Shown here one piece after another: positions 8,074-15,766 of a DNA stretch of 20,000 bases. The translations under genes and the position numbers were made by a program. Positions within the stretch are counted from its first letter, which is position 1. Every line of letters starts with the position of its first letter. Origin of the DNA: Symbiodinium natans (lineage: Eukaryota > Sar > Dinophyceae > Suessiales > Symbiodiniaceae); the NCBI GenBank assembly GCA_905221605.1, contig CAJNDS010001225.1:102501-122500 (forward strand), given 5' to 3'. The notes beneath the pieces were generated by a model. That model worked only from the letters and a program-made list of their open reading frames with translations. It was not told the origin of the DNA and ran no database searches.

Positions 8074-8806
8074 GTTTAGGACCCCCTCGGGTGGAAAAAA
8101 ACCATTTGCCCACGAAGGGGGTCAGGGTTTAGGCCCCCCCCGGGTGGAAAAAAACCATTTGCCCAGAAGGGGGTCAGGGTTTAGGGCCCCCCCGGGTGGA
8201 AAAAAACCATTTGCCCACGAAGGGGGTCAGGGTTTAGGGTTCCCCGGGTGGAAAAAAACCATTTGCCCACGAAGGGGGTCAGGGTTTAGGGCCCCCCCCG
8301 GGTGGAAAAAAACCATTTGCCCACGAAGGGGGTCAGGGTTTAGGGCCCTTCCGGGTGGAACAAAAACATTTGCCCACGAAGGGGGTCAGGGTTAGGGCCC
8401 CCCCCGGGTGGAAAAAAACCATTTGCCCACGAAGGGGGTCAGGGTTTCCCCCCGGGTGGAAAAAAACCATTTGCCCACGAAGGGGGTCAGGGTTTAGGGC
8501 CCCCCCTGCCCACGAAGGGGGTCAGGGTTTAGGGCCCCCCCGGGTGGAAAAAAACCATCTGCCCACGAAGGGGGTCAGGGTTTAGGCCCCCCCCGGGTGG
8601 AAAAAAACCATTTGCCCACGAAGGGGGTCAGGGTTTAGGGCCCCCCCCGGGTGGAAAAAAAACCATTTGGCCACGAAGGGGGTCAGGGTTTAGGGCCCCC
8701 CCGGGTGGAAAAAAACCATTTGCCCACGAAGGGGGTCAGGGTTTAGGCCCCCCCCCGGGTGGAAAAAAACCATTTGCCCACGAAGGGGGTCAGGGTTTAG
8801 GGCCCA
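8074..8806 (+). repeat. Minisatellite of about 53 bp, 13 full copies and one short copy
   Basis: Each monomer runs GGGTGGAAAAAAACCATTT, GCCCACGAAGGGGGTCA, GGGTTTAGGG and a C run. Copies start at 8089, 8142, 8194, 8247, 8300, 8353, 8406, 8455, 8542, 8595, 8649, 8703 and 8757. A copy at about 8507-8536 lacks the A-rich first half. Spacing of 49-54 bases, set mainly by C-run length, is not a multiple of three, so the open frames across it are artefacts. Every monomer contains a telomere-like GGGTTTAGGG. Confidence 0.95.
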
Positions 8807-8948
8807 AAGGCTCGGTTTTGATCAAAAATCCAGAAAACGAGAGCCCGCCCAGAAGCGTCGATTTCAGTACTAAAAAATCGCATTTTGAACTGTGGCCCGG
8901 GCCGATCCTGGGGTCCCCCTCATTTGAGGTGTTTTTGGAGGCACGGCC
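8807..8948. other. Unique 140-bp segment interrupting the minisatellite
   Basis: Sequence unrelated to the monomer separates the main array from two outlying copies. It contains a short hairpin CGATTT...AAATCG near 8859-8880 and a CGGGCC-rich patch near 8898. It could be an inserted element or the original single-copy DNA. Confidence 0.6.
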
Positions 8949-9031
8949 CAGGAAAAAAACCATTTGCCCACGAAGGGGGTCAGGGTTTAGGGCCCAGAAA
9001 AAAAACCACATGCCCACGAAGGTCATTAGGG
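8949..9031 (+). repeat. Two outlying minisatellite copies
   Basis: One near-perfect copy at 8951-8996 (GGAAAAAAACCATTTGCCCA onward) and one diverged copy at 8997-9031 with CCACATG and a shortened GAAGGTCATTAGGG. Both lack the GGGT start and the C run. Confidence 0.9.
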
Positions 9032-9053
9032 TTTAAATATACATAGTAAGAGA

Positions 9054-9150
9054 GGGTTTAGGGTTTAGGGTTTGGGGTTTGGGGTTTAGGGTTTAGGGCT
9101 TAGGGTTTAGGGTTTGTTTGGCTTTGGGGTTTAGGGTTTATAGGCTTAGG
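9054..9150 (+). repeat. TTTAGGG array, moderately decayed
   Basis: About eleven units including TTTGGGG and CTTAGGG. The spacer 9151-9253 after it holds nothing I recognise. Confidence 0.9.
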
Positions 9151-9253
9151 GGCGGACGGCTCTGAGGGCTGAGGCTTTCGAAGGGATTGAGGGCTTCGTA
9201 TTCGCAGCTTCCAGGGTTGAGTGCTTCAGGGTAGCTCCAAGGTCTTCATTGCC

Positions 9254-9354
9254 CCTAAGCCCTACTCCCTAAACCCTGAACCCTAAACCCTAAACCCTGG
9301 GTTTAGGGTTTAGGGGTTTGGGGTTCAGGGCTAGGGGTTTAGGGTTGAGGGTCC
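9254..9354. repeat. CCCTAAA array abutting a TTTAGGG array (palindrome)
   Basis: C-rich units at 9254-9297 meet G-rich units at 9299-9354 with one base between. Bases 9281-9297 and 9299-9315 are perfect reverse complements, giving a 17-bp stem with a single-base centre (T at 9298). Confidence 0.92.
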
Positions 9355-9618
9355 GAAACACGCTGAAAAGCCAGGGAACGACAGCCCCAACACTGAACCC
9401 GCAGTGCAAACACGCCCTAAACTCCCAGAGTTACCGAGAACCACGCAAAACAACGCCCAAAACCCTACCCCGAAACCCCTAAAACTAGACCCCCTTAAAC
9501 CCCTCTAAATCCCCCTAAACCCTATAGCTCCTAAACCCTATAGCTCCTAAACCCTATAGCCCCTAAACCCTAGCCCTAAACCCTAGCCCTAAACCCTAGC
9601 CCTAAACCCTAAACCCCC
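9355..9618 (-). repeat. Spacer, then variant C-rich tandem units
   Basis: 9355-9460 is single-copy. From 9470 the units are unusual: CCTAAACCCTATAGCTC repeats about three times (9514-9561), then the 13-mer CCCTAAACCCTAG about three times (9563-9606). These composite units show that variant telomere-like words have been re-amplified as new tandem repeats. Confidence 0.8.
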
Positions 9619-9727
9619 ACCCAAAGCCAGGCTCTGCACCGTCCTTGAGGGCGCGGATGGCCCTTTGGGTGGGGACCAGCAGTGCGGCAAAGACCTCTCG
9701 CGGCCCGGCTTGGTGAGGAGCCTTTTG

Positions 9728-9960
9728 GGGTTTAGGGTTAAGAGGGTTAAGAGGGTTAAGAGGGTTGAGAGGGTTTAGGGTTAAGAGGGTTGAGAGGGTT
9801 GAGAGGGTTTAGGGTTTAGGGTTTCGGGTTAGAAGGTTGAGAGGGTTTAGGGTTTAGGGGTTTAGGCGCGTACAAGATTTAGAGGGTTTAGAGGGTTTAG
9901 GATCTCAGGTTCAGGGTTTAGGGTTTACAGGGTTTAGGGTTTCGGGTTTTGGGATTCAGG
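9728..9960 (+). repeat. Decayed G-rich tract with GGGTTAAGA / GGGTTGAGA units
   Basis: Nonamers GGGTTAAGA and GGGTTGAGA repeat several times among exact TTTAGGG units. The spacer 9619-9727 before it shows no gene. Confidence 0.85.
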
Positions 9961-9998
9961 GTTGAGAGCTTCGGGATCCTGAGCCATAGTAAGTGAGC

Positions 9999-10064
9999 AG
10001 GGAGGGTTTAGGGTTTAGGGTTTAGGGTTTAGGGTTTAGGGTTTAGGGTTTAGGGTTTAGGGTT
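9999..10064 (+). repeat. TTTAGGG array, nearly perfect
   Basis: About nine exact heptamers with sharp edges. Confidence 0.95.
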
Positions 10065-10149
10065 AGGCACCCGACATAGGGTTTAGCGTTTGGGGGTTAG
10101 GGCCCCTTACATGCTGACATGGAATCTCAGCCTAACGTATCGCGCTTGC

Positions 10150-10290
10150 CACCGTAAGCCCTAAGCTACTATTTGCTTAAGATTCCCACCCCAACTAATA
10201 CAAATGTCTTCCCTATGAAGGCAATATAGGGTTTACAGGGGTTCTTTCTTTCGCTTCTTGGGGGTTCTTAAGCAAATAGTAGTAAGCCAT
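10150..10290. repeat. Inverted-repeat element, about 120 bp
   Basis: CTACTATTTGCTTAAGA at 10166-10182 and its exact reverse complement at 10266-10282 give 17-bp arms around an 83-base interior. Weaker pairing continues outwards and into CCCACCCC/GGGGG. CTACTATTTG is also found in the dispersed repeat at 5686 and 16656. Confidence 0.65.
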
Positions 10291-10461
10291 GGCAGTCTGA
10301 ACCTTACACCGTCCTTGGCTCTTGCATAGGTGCTTGCTCTGCAGTCAAGGAGAGTGATTGCAGCGTGGATGCGTGAGATGCGAGAAGAGCCTCTGTGTGG
10401 GCGAAGGGCAACAATTTTGGATGCTTGACAGCAAAACAGCAAGGCTGTGCTACGGGGGTTC
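10283..10461. other. Single-copy spacer; unrecognised minus-strand frame
   Basis: A 69-codon minus frame (10233-10442) overlaps the arm of the inverted repeat. It shows no domain I know and is probably not a gene. Confidence 0.45.
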
Positions 10462-10533
10462 TAGGGTTTAGGGTTTAATTAGGGTTTAGGGTTTAGGGTT
10501 TAAGGTTGAAGGTTTAAGGTTTAGGGTTTAGGA
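10462..10533 (+). repeat. TTTAGGG array with a TTAATTAGGG interruption
   Basis: About nine units, the later ones decayed (TTTAAGG, TTGAAGG). Confidence 0.9.
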
Positions 10534-10595
10534 ATCCTCAGTGTTTCGGGCTTAAGGCTTTCGTCAACATCAGATGGACACTTTCACACCGAAAC

Positions 10596-10705
10596 TTGGG
10601 ATGTTCCCCCTTATGCTAACACTCCTTCATAGGGATGTCAGTGATTACAGGAGCCCCTATTATCATCCCTATTAAGGACCGTCAGTATAAGGGGGAACAT
10701 CCCAA
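10596..10705. mobile_element. MITE-like hairpin element, family copy A
   Basis: The termini TTGGGATGTTCCCCC (10596-10610) and GGGGGAACATCCCAA (10691-10705) are perfect reverse complements. Pairing continues inwards (TTATGCTAAC with GTCAGTATAA, then CTTCATAGGGA with TCCCTATTAAGG), so most of the 110 bp folds back on itself. CGAAAC lies just outside the left end (10590-10595) and two bases beyond the right end (10708-10713), a possible target duplication. Related copies are at 16796-16901 and 17656-17750. No transposase is encoded, so it would be non-autonomous. Confidence 0.8.
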
Positions 10706-10846
10706 CCCGAAACCCTAACCTTCTGAACGGGCGCCAACTTCAAATGGCCGAGCTCGCTAAGCCCGGCATATCTGCAAACCTGACCCTATATCCATCCCTT
10801 CAAGAGCAAGCTCCACATTTCTGGCAGGTTCAAAAGTCGTCAAGCT

Positions 10847-10941
10847 TTTTTTGGGTGGGGGGGGGAGGGGGCGGGGCGAGTGGTGGGGGGAGCGAGTGGT
10901 GGGGGGTGGCGAGGTGGGGGGGGGGGGGGGGAGTGACGGGG
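10847..10941 (+). repeat. G-rich tract with 16-G run
   Basis: Almost only G with GAGTGGTGG and GGCGGGG words and a run of 16 G at 10916-10931. It has strong G-quadruplex potential on the plus strand. The glycine-rich frame over it (10744-10983) is compositional. Confidence 0.8.
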
Positions 10942-11152
10942 AGTGGCAGAAAAAACGCTGCAGGGTTTGGTGCTGAAGAGTGACTTGAGGGGGGGCTTCA
11001 AGGGAAGGAGCGAAATTGGGATCATCAGGAGTACTACGCAGGGGTTTCTCAAGGAAGGAGCAGTCCTGAAACCGCAGAAAGGGAGGATTCTTACTGTTCC
11101 ATATTTAGCCCCAGCCGATACAGCGCCCTTTTCAAGCCTCGGCCCTGGACCG
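10942..11152. other. Single-copy spacer with no recognised gene
   Basis: Short frames only, with no domain. The 72-codon plus frame at 10943-11161 runs from the G-rich tract into CCCTAAA units. Confidence 0.45.
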
Positions 11153-11186
11153 AAACCCTAAACCCTAAAACCCTAAAACCTAAAAC
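11153..11186 (-). repeat. Short CCCTAAA / CCCTAAAA block
   Basis: Four to five units directly downstream (in minus-strand sense) of the exon-like frame at 11192-11535. Confidence 0.85.
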
Positions 11187-11191
11187 GCTGT

Positions 11192-11535
11192 TTAAAACAG
11201 CTCGAAGATCTTGATATGCTGGTTTACCAACACACCCACATCGTTGACACAGGCGCGTTTCCATGCCTGTGTCGCCTTGTCCTCCCCAGCCTCGTCGACC
11301 TCCCCATTCTCCCGCGGGGTTTTCGCGGGTGAAATCACACAGGACTCGCTGCCCCTGCTCGGGCCCGGGGAAGCGACCGCAGTCTCTGAGGCAACAGAGC
11401 GGTCCGGCTCCTCGCAGGCATCCTTGTCCATGTTCTCCCCATCCGAACCCAGGTTCTCAGCATCCTCGCAATTCTCGGGTCGTGCTGGTGCTCTCGGCGG
11501 TGGTAGTGCTGCTTGGAAGCTCCTCTCCAACCTGA
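11192..11535 (-). CDS. Possible exon of an unknown acidic, disordered protein
   Basis: This is a minus-strand open frame of about 112 codons ending in TAA at 11194-11192. Codon third positions are mostly G or C, unlike the telomeric surroundings, and the product is rich in Glu, Asp, Ser and Pro (for example ENCEDAENLGSDGENMD). It ends in a more ordered tail, TQAWKRACVNDVGVLVNQHI onward. There is no ATG at its start; TTG at 11530 is the first alternative, and the frame extends upstream to a stop in telomere-like sequence, with AG dinucleotides near 11533 that could be splice acceptors. It may be the last exon of a gene whose other exons lie beyond the array at 11581, or a fragment. The overlapping plus-strand frame (11211-11567) is also open, so coding strand is not certain. 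I do not recognise the family. Confidence 0.4.
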
Positions 11536-11580
11536 CTTGTACATGGGTTCTGGCTGCTAGGGTTTAACTCTTTGTAGGGT

Positions 11581-11652
11581 AGAGGGTTTAGGGTTTAGGG
11601 TTTAGGGTTTAGGGTTTAGGGTTTAGGGTTTAGGGCTTAGGGTTTAGGGTTG
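11581..11652 (+). repeat. TTTAGGG array, nearly perfect
   Basis: About ten heptamers with one CTTAGGG. A spacer of 110 bases separates it from a CCCTAAA block. Confidence 0.95.
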
Positions 11653-11763
11653 CCCTAGGAAAGCTTTAAAGAGTTTAGGGCCTATAGGGCTTCGGACTTA
11701 AGCTCTTGGGAAGGCTGACGTCTGATTGGGGAACCACCCAAACTTTGGCAAAACCATAAAACC

Positions 11764-11838
11764 CTCCCTAAACCCTAAACCCTAAACCCTAAACCCTAAA
11801 CCCCAAGTCCTAAACTCTGCGTCCTAAACCCTCATGGT
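11764..11838 (-). repeat. CCCTAAA array
   Basis: Six exact heptamers, then CCCCAAGTCCTAAACTC variants. Confidence 0.92.
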
Positions 11839-11929
11839 CAGCTCTTCCAGGGTCTTCTAAGTAGGAGTGACACTGCTGACAGCCGGGGTACATTCTACCC
11901 TTCCACGAATCTTCAAGACCTAAAGCCCA

Positions 11930-12455
11930 AACCCTGAACTCTATCCATAAACCCTACCCTATACACCCCATGAACCCTGTAAAGTCTGTAAACCCTCTAA
12001 ACCTTTGTGAACTCTACAAACCCTACCCTCTCAGCGCCCTAAGCCCTCTATACCCCCTAAACCCTGAACCCGAAATGCTCTAAACCCTAAACCCTCTAAA
12101 CCCTAAACTCTGAAAACCCTTAAGCCGCTTAACTTAAGCCCTAAACCCTAAACCGTAAATCCTAAACCCTAAACCCTATATAAACGCTAGAGCCTGAACC
12201 TCTAAACTCTAAATCATAAACCCTCTAAACCCTCTGAACCCTAAACCCTGCAAGCCCTAAACCCTTTAAACCCTAAACCCTCTAAACTTTAAACCCTTTA
12301 AACGCTTTAAACCCTTAAAACCCTTAAAACCCTTTAAACCCTTAAAACCCTTGAAACCCTTCAAACCCTTCAAACCCTTTTAAACCCTTTTGAACCCTTT
12401 TGAACCCTTTTAAACCCCATAAGCCCTTTAAACCCTTTAAACCCTCCAAACCCGC
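11930..12455 (-). repeat. Long decayed C-rich tract with expanded variants
   Basis: About 525 bases of CCCTAAA relatives. Sub-blocks are dominated by different variants: CCCTCTAAA and CCCTGTAAA at the left, then CCCTTTAAA, CCCTTAAAA, CCCTTCAAA and CCCTTTTGAA towards 12300-12440. The serial change of variant suggests slippage after point mutation rather than random decay only. Confidence 0.85.
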
Positions 12456-12516
12456 CGCCCTAACCCTGCAAGGCCCTGCGAACCTCCTGCCGGTCACCCG
12501 GGGTCAACTCGGGCCT

Positions 12517-12588
12517 GAGTGGTGTTCGAGGCCAAGTACCACAAAGAATCTAATATTCTTGTAATTTGTATCGAGTGGTGTTCGAGGC
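12517..12588. repeat. 16-bp direct repeat around a 40-bp non-telomeric insert
   Basis: GAGTGGTGTTCGAGGC occurs exactly at 12517-12532 and 12573-12588. The 40 bases between include a hairpin, ACAAAGAAT-CTAAT-ATTCTTGT. This has the shape of a small insertion with target duplication, here without telomere repeats. Confidence 0.75.
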
Positions 12589-12592
12589 TTAG

Positions 12593-12800
12593 GGAATGGG
12601 TCAGAGGTTAGGGGTTAGGGGCTTGGGGATTGGGGTTTGGGGTTTGGGGTTTTGGGTTTTGGGTTTGGAGGGTTTAGAGGGTTTAGACAGTTTAGGGTTT
12701 AGAGGGTTTAGGGTGTAATTACAGGGTTTAGGGTTCAGAGGCTTTAGGGTTCGTGGTGTATTGGGTTCAGGGTTTCGCAGGTTTAGGGTTTTTTAGGGTA
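12593..12800 (+). repeat. Decayed G-rich tract (TTTAGGG / GGGTTTAGA)
   Basis: GGTTAGGG, GGTTTGGG and GGGTTTAGA units with irregular spacing. Confidence 0.8.
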
Positions 12801-13231
12801 CATTGTATTTTGTTATGGTTGGGTTTCGGGCGTTTAGGGCTATAGGGGATGTATAGGGTATATAGGGGCTGATTGAAATTCATGCGGTTTGTGGGATTTG
12901 TTAGGTTTAGGGCCGTACCTGTGCCTTGTCCTGCGCAGCCCTCCTCCGCCTTCCTGCTGCCAGCCCCCCCCCCCCCCTTGTCCTCCGCCCCCTTGGGGCT
13001 TGCCAGGGCTGTTAGGGCTACTTGGAGGTTCAGGACATTATAGCCGTGGTCAGAAGTAGGGCGTCTATACTTGTAGCTCGTTTTCGCCCTTGTTTGGGGT
13101 ATTGGGACTCGTGCCACAAAAGGTATGGCTCAGGGCTTAGAGTTAGACTTTGGGCTTAGGGGGGTATGCAGCAAAGGCTTTGGGGTGTGTAGTCTTGCTT
13201 TTGGAAGTGCAAACACTCTGGGTCCTAGAAT
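12801..13231. other. Spacer with a 14-C run; unrecognised minus-strand frame
   Basis: The minus frame at 12767-13117 is open for 116 codons, and its middle (12905-13080) is GC-rich and could be an exon fragment, but it includes the C run at 12964-12977 and has no domain I recognise. TTGGAGGTTCA at 13022-13032 recurs at 13318-13328. Confidence 0.4.
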
Positions 13232-13313
13232 ACATAGAGAGAGAGGAGGGAGATAGAGCGAGAGAGAGAGAGAGAGGGAGGGAGGGAGGGAGGGAGAGGA
13301 GAGAGCGAGAGAG
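13232..13313 (+). repeat. GA / GGGA microsatellite
   Basis: Runs of AGAGAG and five GGGA units between 13232 and 13313. The Arg/Glu/Gly frame across it is compositional. Confidence 0.92.
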
Positions 13314-13317
13314 TGAC

Positions 13318-13461
13318 TTGGAGGTTCACTGGGCTGGTAAGTTCTGAGACATTCACATACCCCCCCCCCCCACCCCCGCCCGAAAGCTTATAGCCGGCGA
13401 TCAGTGTCGTTACCAAACTTCTACCCCCCCCCCCCACTGACATCGAACCATGAACCTCCAA
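13318..13461. repeat. Short inverted-repeat segment holding two poly-C runs
   Basis: TTGGAGGTTCA at 13318-13328 is the reverse complement of 13451-13461. Inside are C runs at 13360-13371 and 13424-13435. With the direct copy at 13022 this 11-base word occurs three times in 440 bases. Confidence 0.5.
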
Positions 13462-13814
13462 CCCTAAACCCCAAACATTGGTTTACCCCCACGCCCTACA
13501 CGTAGCTATACGTACATCCTACGTATTAGCCCCAGCCAGAACTAACTTGCAACTAACCATGAACTCCCCAAGAGCGCCTAAGCCTATTCGGGGGTCTGTT
13601 CCCGAAATTTTTGAGACCCCTCAAACCCAAATAACATGTTACATGCAGGGTTGAGGTTTTTGCGGGCTTAGGGGTGGGTTTTTGGGACTTCTTGTGCTTT
13701 TGGGAAGTTTGTGTTGGCTTTACGGCGGCGGGCGTGTGCACAGCCCGCCGCCGTCAGAGACATCAACAGCAACTCAACGTTCAGCCGACTCCTTCCGCCA
13801 CTTGGTAGCCCAGT
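13462..13814. other. Single-copy spacer with no recognised gene
   Basis: No telomere-like block except one heptamer near 13463. A CGGCGG/CCGCCGCC inverted pair lies at about 13724-13753. The 62-codon minus frame here is not convincing. Confidence 0.5.
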
Positions 13815-13864
13815 CACCCTAAACCTTATAAACCCTAAACCCCTGAACCCTGAACCCTAAACCA
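13815..13864 (-). repeat. CCCTAAA variant block covering the 3' end of the PPR-SMR frame
   Basis: About six units (CCCTAAA, CCTTATAAA, CCCTGAA). On the minus strand the last residues of the PPR-SMR frame (FRVQGSGV) and its TAG stop at 13837-13835 are read from this block. Confidence 0.88.
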
Positions 13865-15766
13865 TATTATAGTAAAGGGCGCCCTTCTCGGGGTTGGTTG
13901 CTGTATACGGGAACCTTGAACAAAAAAAGGGGAGATGGGTACCACAGGGCTACCAAGGCCTCTTTTCGACCCGGGGAAGAGCGAGCAAAGCCTGCTACTA
14001 TCAACTCCCGCAAGATCGACCTGTACCTTGCCCGGGTTGCGAGGGTGGATCCTGCTGGGAATCCTGCAGTGGTCCAGCAAGTTGATCACCGAAGCCCGAA
14101 CATCTGACGTAGCCCACACCTTTCGCGATTTTCCCCAGCCAGTTATGATCTCAAAGGATGCCGCATCCTGACCTCTGCCTAGCATTTCTGGGACGATTTC
14201 GGCAAGCCACCACAGCACGGCCAGCATCGCTGAACCACAGGAGTGCTGATGAAGATCAATCTCGGTTCCGCTTACACGCAGCATGTCGGGCCAGGCTTGG
14301 TTCGCCAACGCTTGCCGATACAGATCGAAGCCGACGACCTCGGTGTACACTGCGTCCAGAATTTGGGCATAAGACTCCCTGCCAGGATTTAAGTTTCGTG
14401 CTTTCATGGACGAGAAAAGTGACAAGCCGAGCTCCCATAGCTTGGCTGAGCCAACTGCGCATATGGCAGCACCGAAGCTTACTTCGTCTGGCATCAGTCT
14501 GGCTACGGGCATCTGCGAAAGCAAATGCAGGGCCATCTGCCACTCACCACCCTTCTCACACGCGCTGATGCCGGCACTGAAGCTGAAGACGTTTGGCACC
14601 ACTCTGGCCACGGGCATCTGCGAAAGCAAATGCAGGGCCATCTGCCACTCACCACTCTTCTCGCAGGCGCTGATGCCGGCATTGAAGCTGATCTCGTCTG
14701 GTGCTACTCTTGCCATCGGCATCTGCGAAAGCACGTGCAGGGCCATCTGCCACGCACCACCCTTCTCACACGCGCTGATGCCAGCATTGAAGCTGAAGTC
14801 GTCTGGCATCAGTCTGGCCACGGGCATCTGCGAAAGCAAATGCAGGGCCATCTGCCACGCACCACCCTTCTCACACGCGCTGATGCCGGCGTTGAAGCTG
14901 ATGACGTCTGGCACCACATTGGCCACGGGCATCTGCGAAAGCAAATGCAAGGCCATTTGCCACGCACCACCCTTCTCACACGCGCTGATGCCAGCATTGA
15001 AGCTGAAGTCGTCTGGCATCAGTCTGGCCACGGGCATCTGCGAAAGCAAATGCAGGGCCATCTGCCACTCACCACCCTTCTCACACGCGCTGATGCCGGC
15101 ATTGAAGCTGATTTCGCCTGGCACCACTCCGGCCACGGGCATCTGCGAAAGCAAATGCAGGGCCATCTGCCACTCACCACTCTTCTCGCAGGCGCTGATG
15201 CCGGCACTGAAGCTGAAGACGTTTGGCACCACTCCGGCCACGGGCATCTGCGAAAGCAAATGCATGGCCATCGGCCACTCACCACCCTTCTCACACGCGC
15301 TGATGCCAGCATTGAAGCTGAAGTCGTCTGGCATCAGTCTGGCCACGGGCATCTGCGAAAGCAAATGCAGGGCCATCTGCCACTCACCACCCTTCTCACA
15401 CGCGCTGATGCCGGCATTGAAGCTGATCTCGTCTGGTGCTACTCTTGCCATGAGCATCTGCGAAAGCACATGCAGGGCCATCTGCCACTCGCCACACTTC
15501 TCACACGCGCTGATGCCGGCACTGTAGCTGAAGAGGTTTGGCTCAACTCGCACTGAGATCATTTGCGAGATGAGCTGAAGGGCAAGCTGCCATTGCAAGC
15601 CCTTCTCGCACGCAGTGATGGCAGCACTGAAGGTGCGAACGTCAGGCAGCACCTCGCCTACCATGATGTCTGCAAGAACTTCGACCGCGACCTGCCACCG
15701 CCTGGCCCTTCCGCAACCCACGATGGCTGTGCAGAATGCCTTCTGATCCTCCGTTGGAAGCAAGTC
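13835..15766 (-). CDS. PPR-SMR exon 2
   Basis: 643 codons plus TAG. Without splicing, the first in-frame start candidate after the upstream stop is only a TTG at 15763, which is weak evidence for a real start and supports an upstream exon. Reading begins GAC TTG CTT CCA (D-L-L-P), continuing the motif begun in exon 1. Confidence 0.85.
   Translation of the reverse strand, partial: DLLPTEDQKAFCTAIVGCGRARRWQVAVEVLADIMVGEVLPDVRTFSAAITACEKGLQWQLALQLISQMISVRVEPNLFSYSAGISACEKCGEWQMALHVLSQMLMARVAPDEISFNAGISACEKGGEWQMALHLLSQMPVARLMPDDFSFNAGISACEKGGEWPMAMHLLSQMPVAGVVPNVFSFSAGISACEKSGEWQMALHLLSQMPVAGVVPGEISFNAGISACEKGGEWQMALHLLSQMPVARLMPDDFSFNAGISACEKGGAWQMALHLLSQMPVANVVPDVISFNAGISACEKGGAWQMALHLLSQMPVARLMPDDFSFNAGISACEKGGAWQMALHVLSQMPMARVAPDEISFNAGISACEKSGEWQMALHLLSQMPVARVVPNVFSFSAGISACEKGGEWQMALHLLSQMPVARLMPDEVSFGAAICAVGSAKLWELGLSLFSSMKARNLNPGRESYAQILDAVYTEVVGFDLYRQALANQAWPDMLRVSGTEIDLHQHSCGSAMLAVLWWLAEIVPEMLGRGQDAASFEIITGWGKSRKVWATSDVRASVINLLDHCRIPSRIHPRNPGKVQVDLAGVDSSRLCSLFPGSKRGLGSPVVPISPFFVQGSRIQQPTPRRAPFTIIWFRVQGSGV

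Noticed and set aside
8144-8585. Open frames with repeated KNHLP..GSGFRAPPG peptides
   Set aside because: The 53-bp monomer is not a multiple of three and the peptide jumps frame from copy to copy, so this is a minisatellite and not a repeat protein.
8074-8806. CRISPR array
   Set aside because: The whole monomer is conserved with no variable spacers, there are no cas genes, and the context is eukaryotic.
13232-13347. Arg/Glu-rich coding region
   Set aside because: It is the translation of a GA/GGGA microsatellite.
14406-15556. Plus-strand open frames of 373 and 343 codons over the PPR region
   Set aside because: They lie antisense to the PPR array. A 105-bp repeat whose length is a multiple of three keeps any stop-free antisense frame open. 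The minus-strand product has PPR and Smr motifs; these do not.
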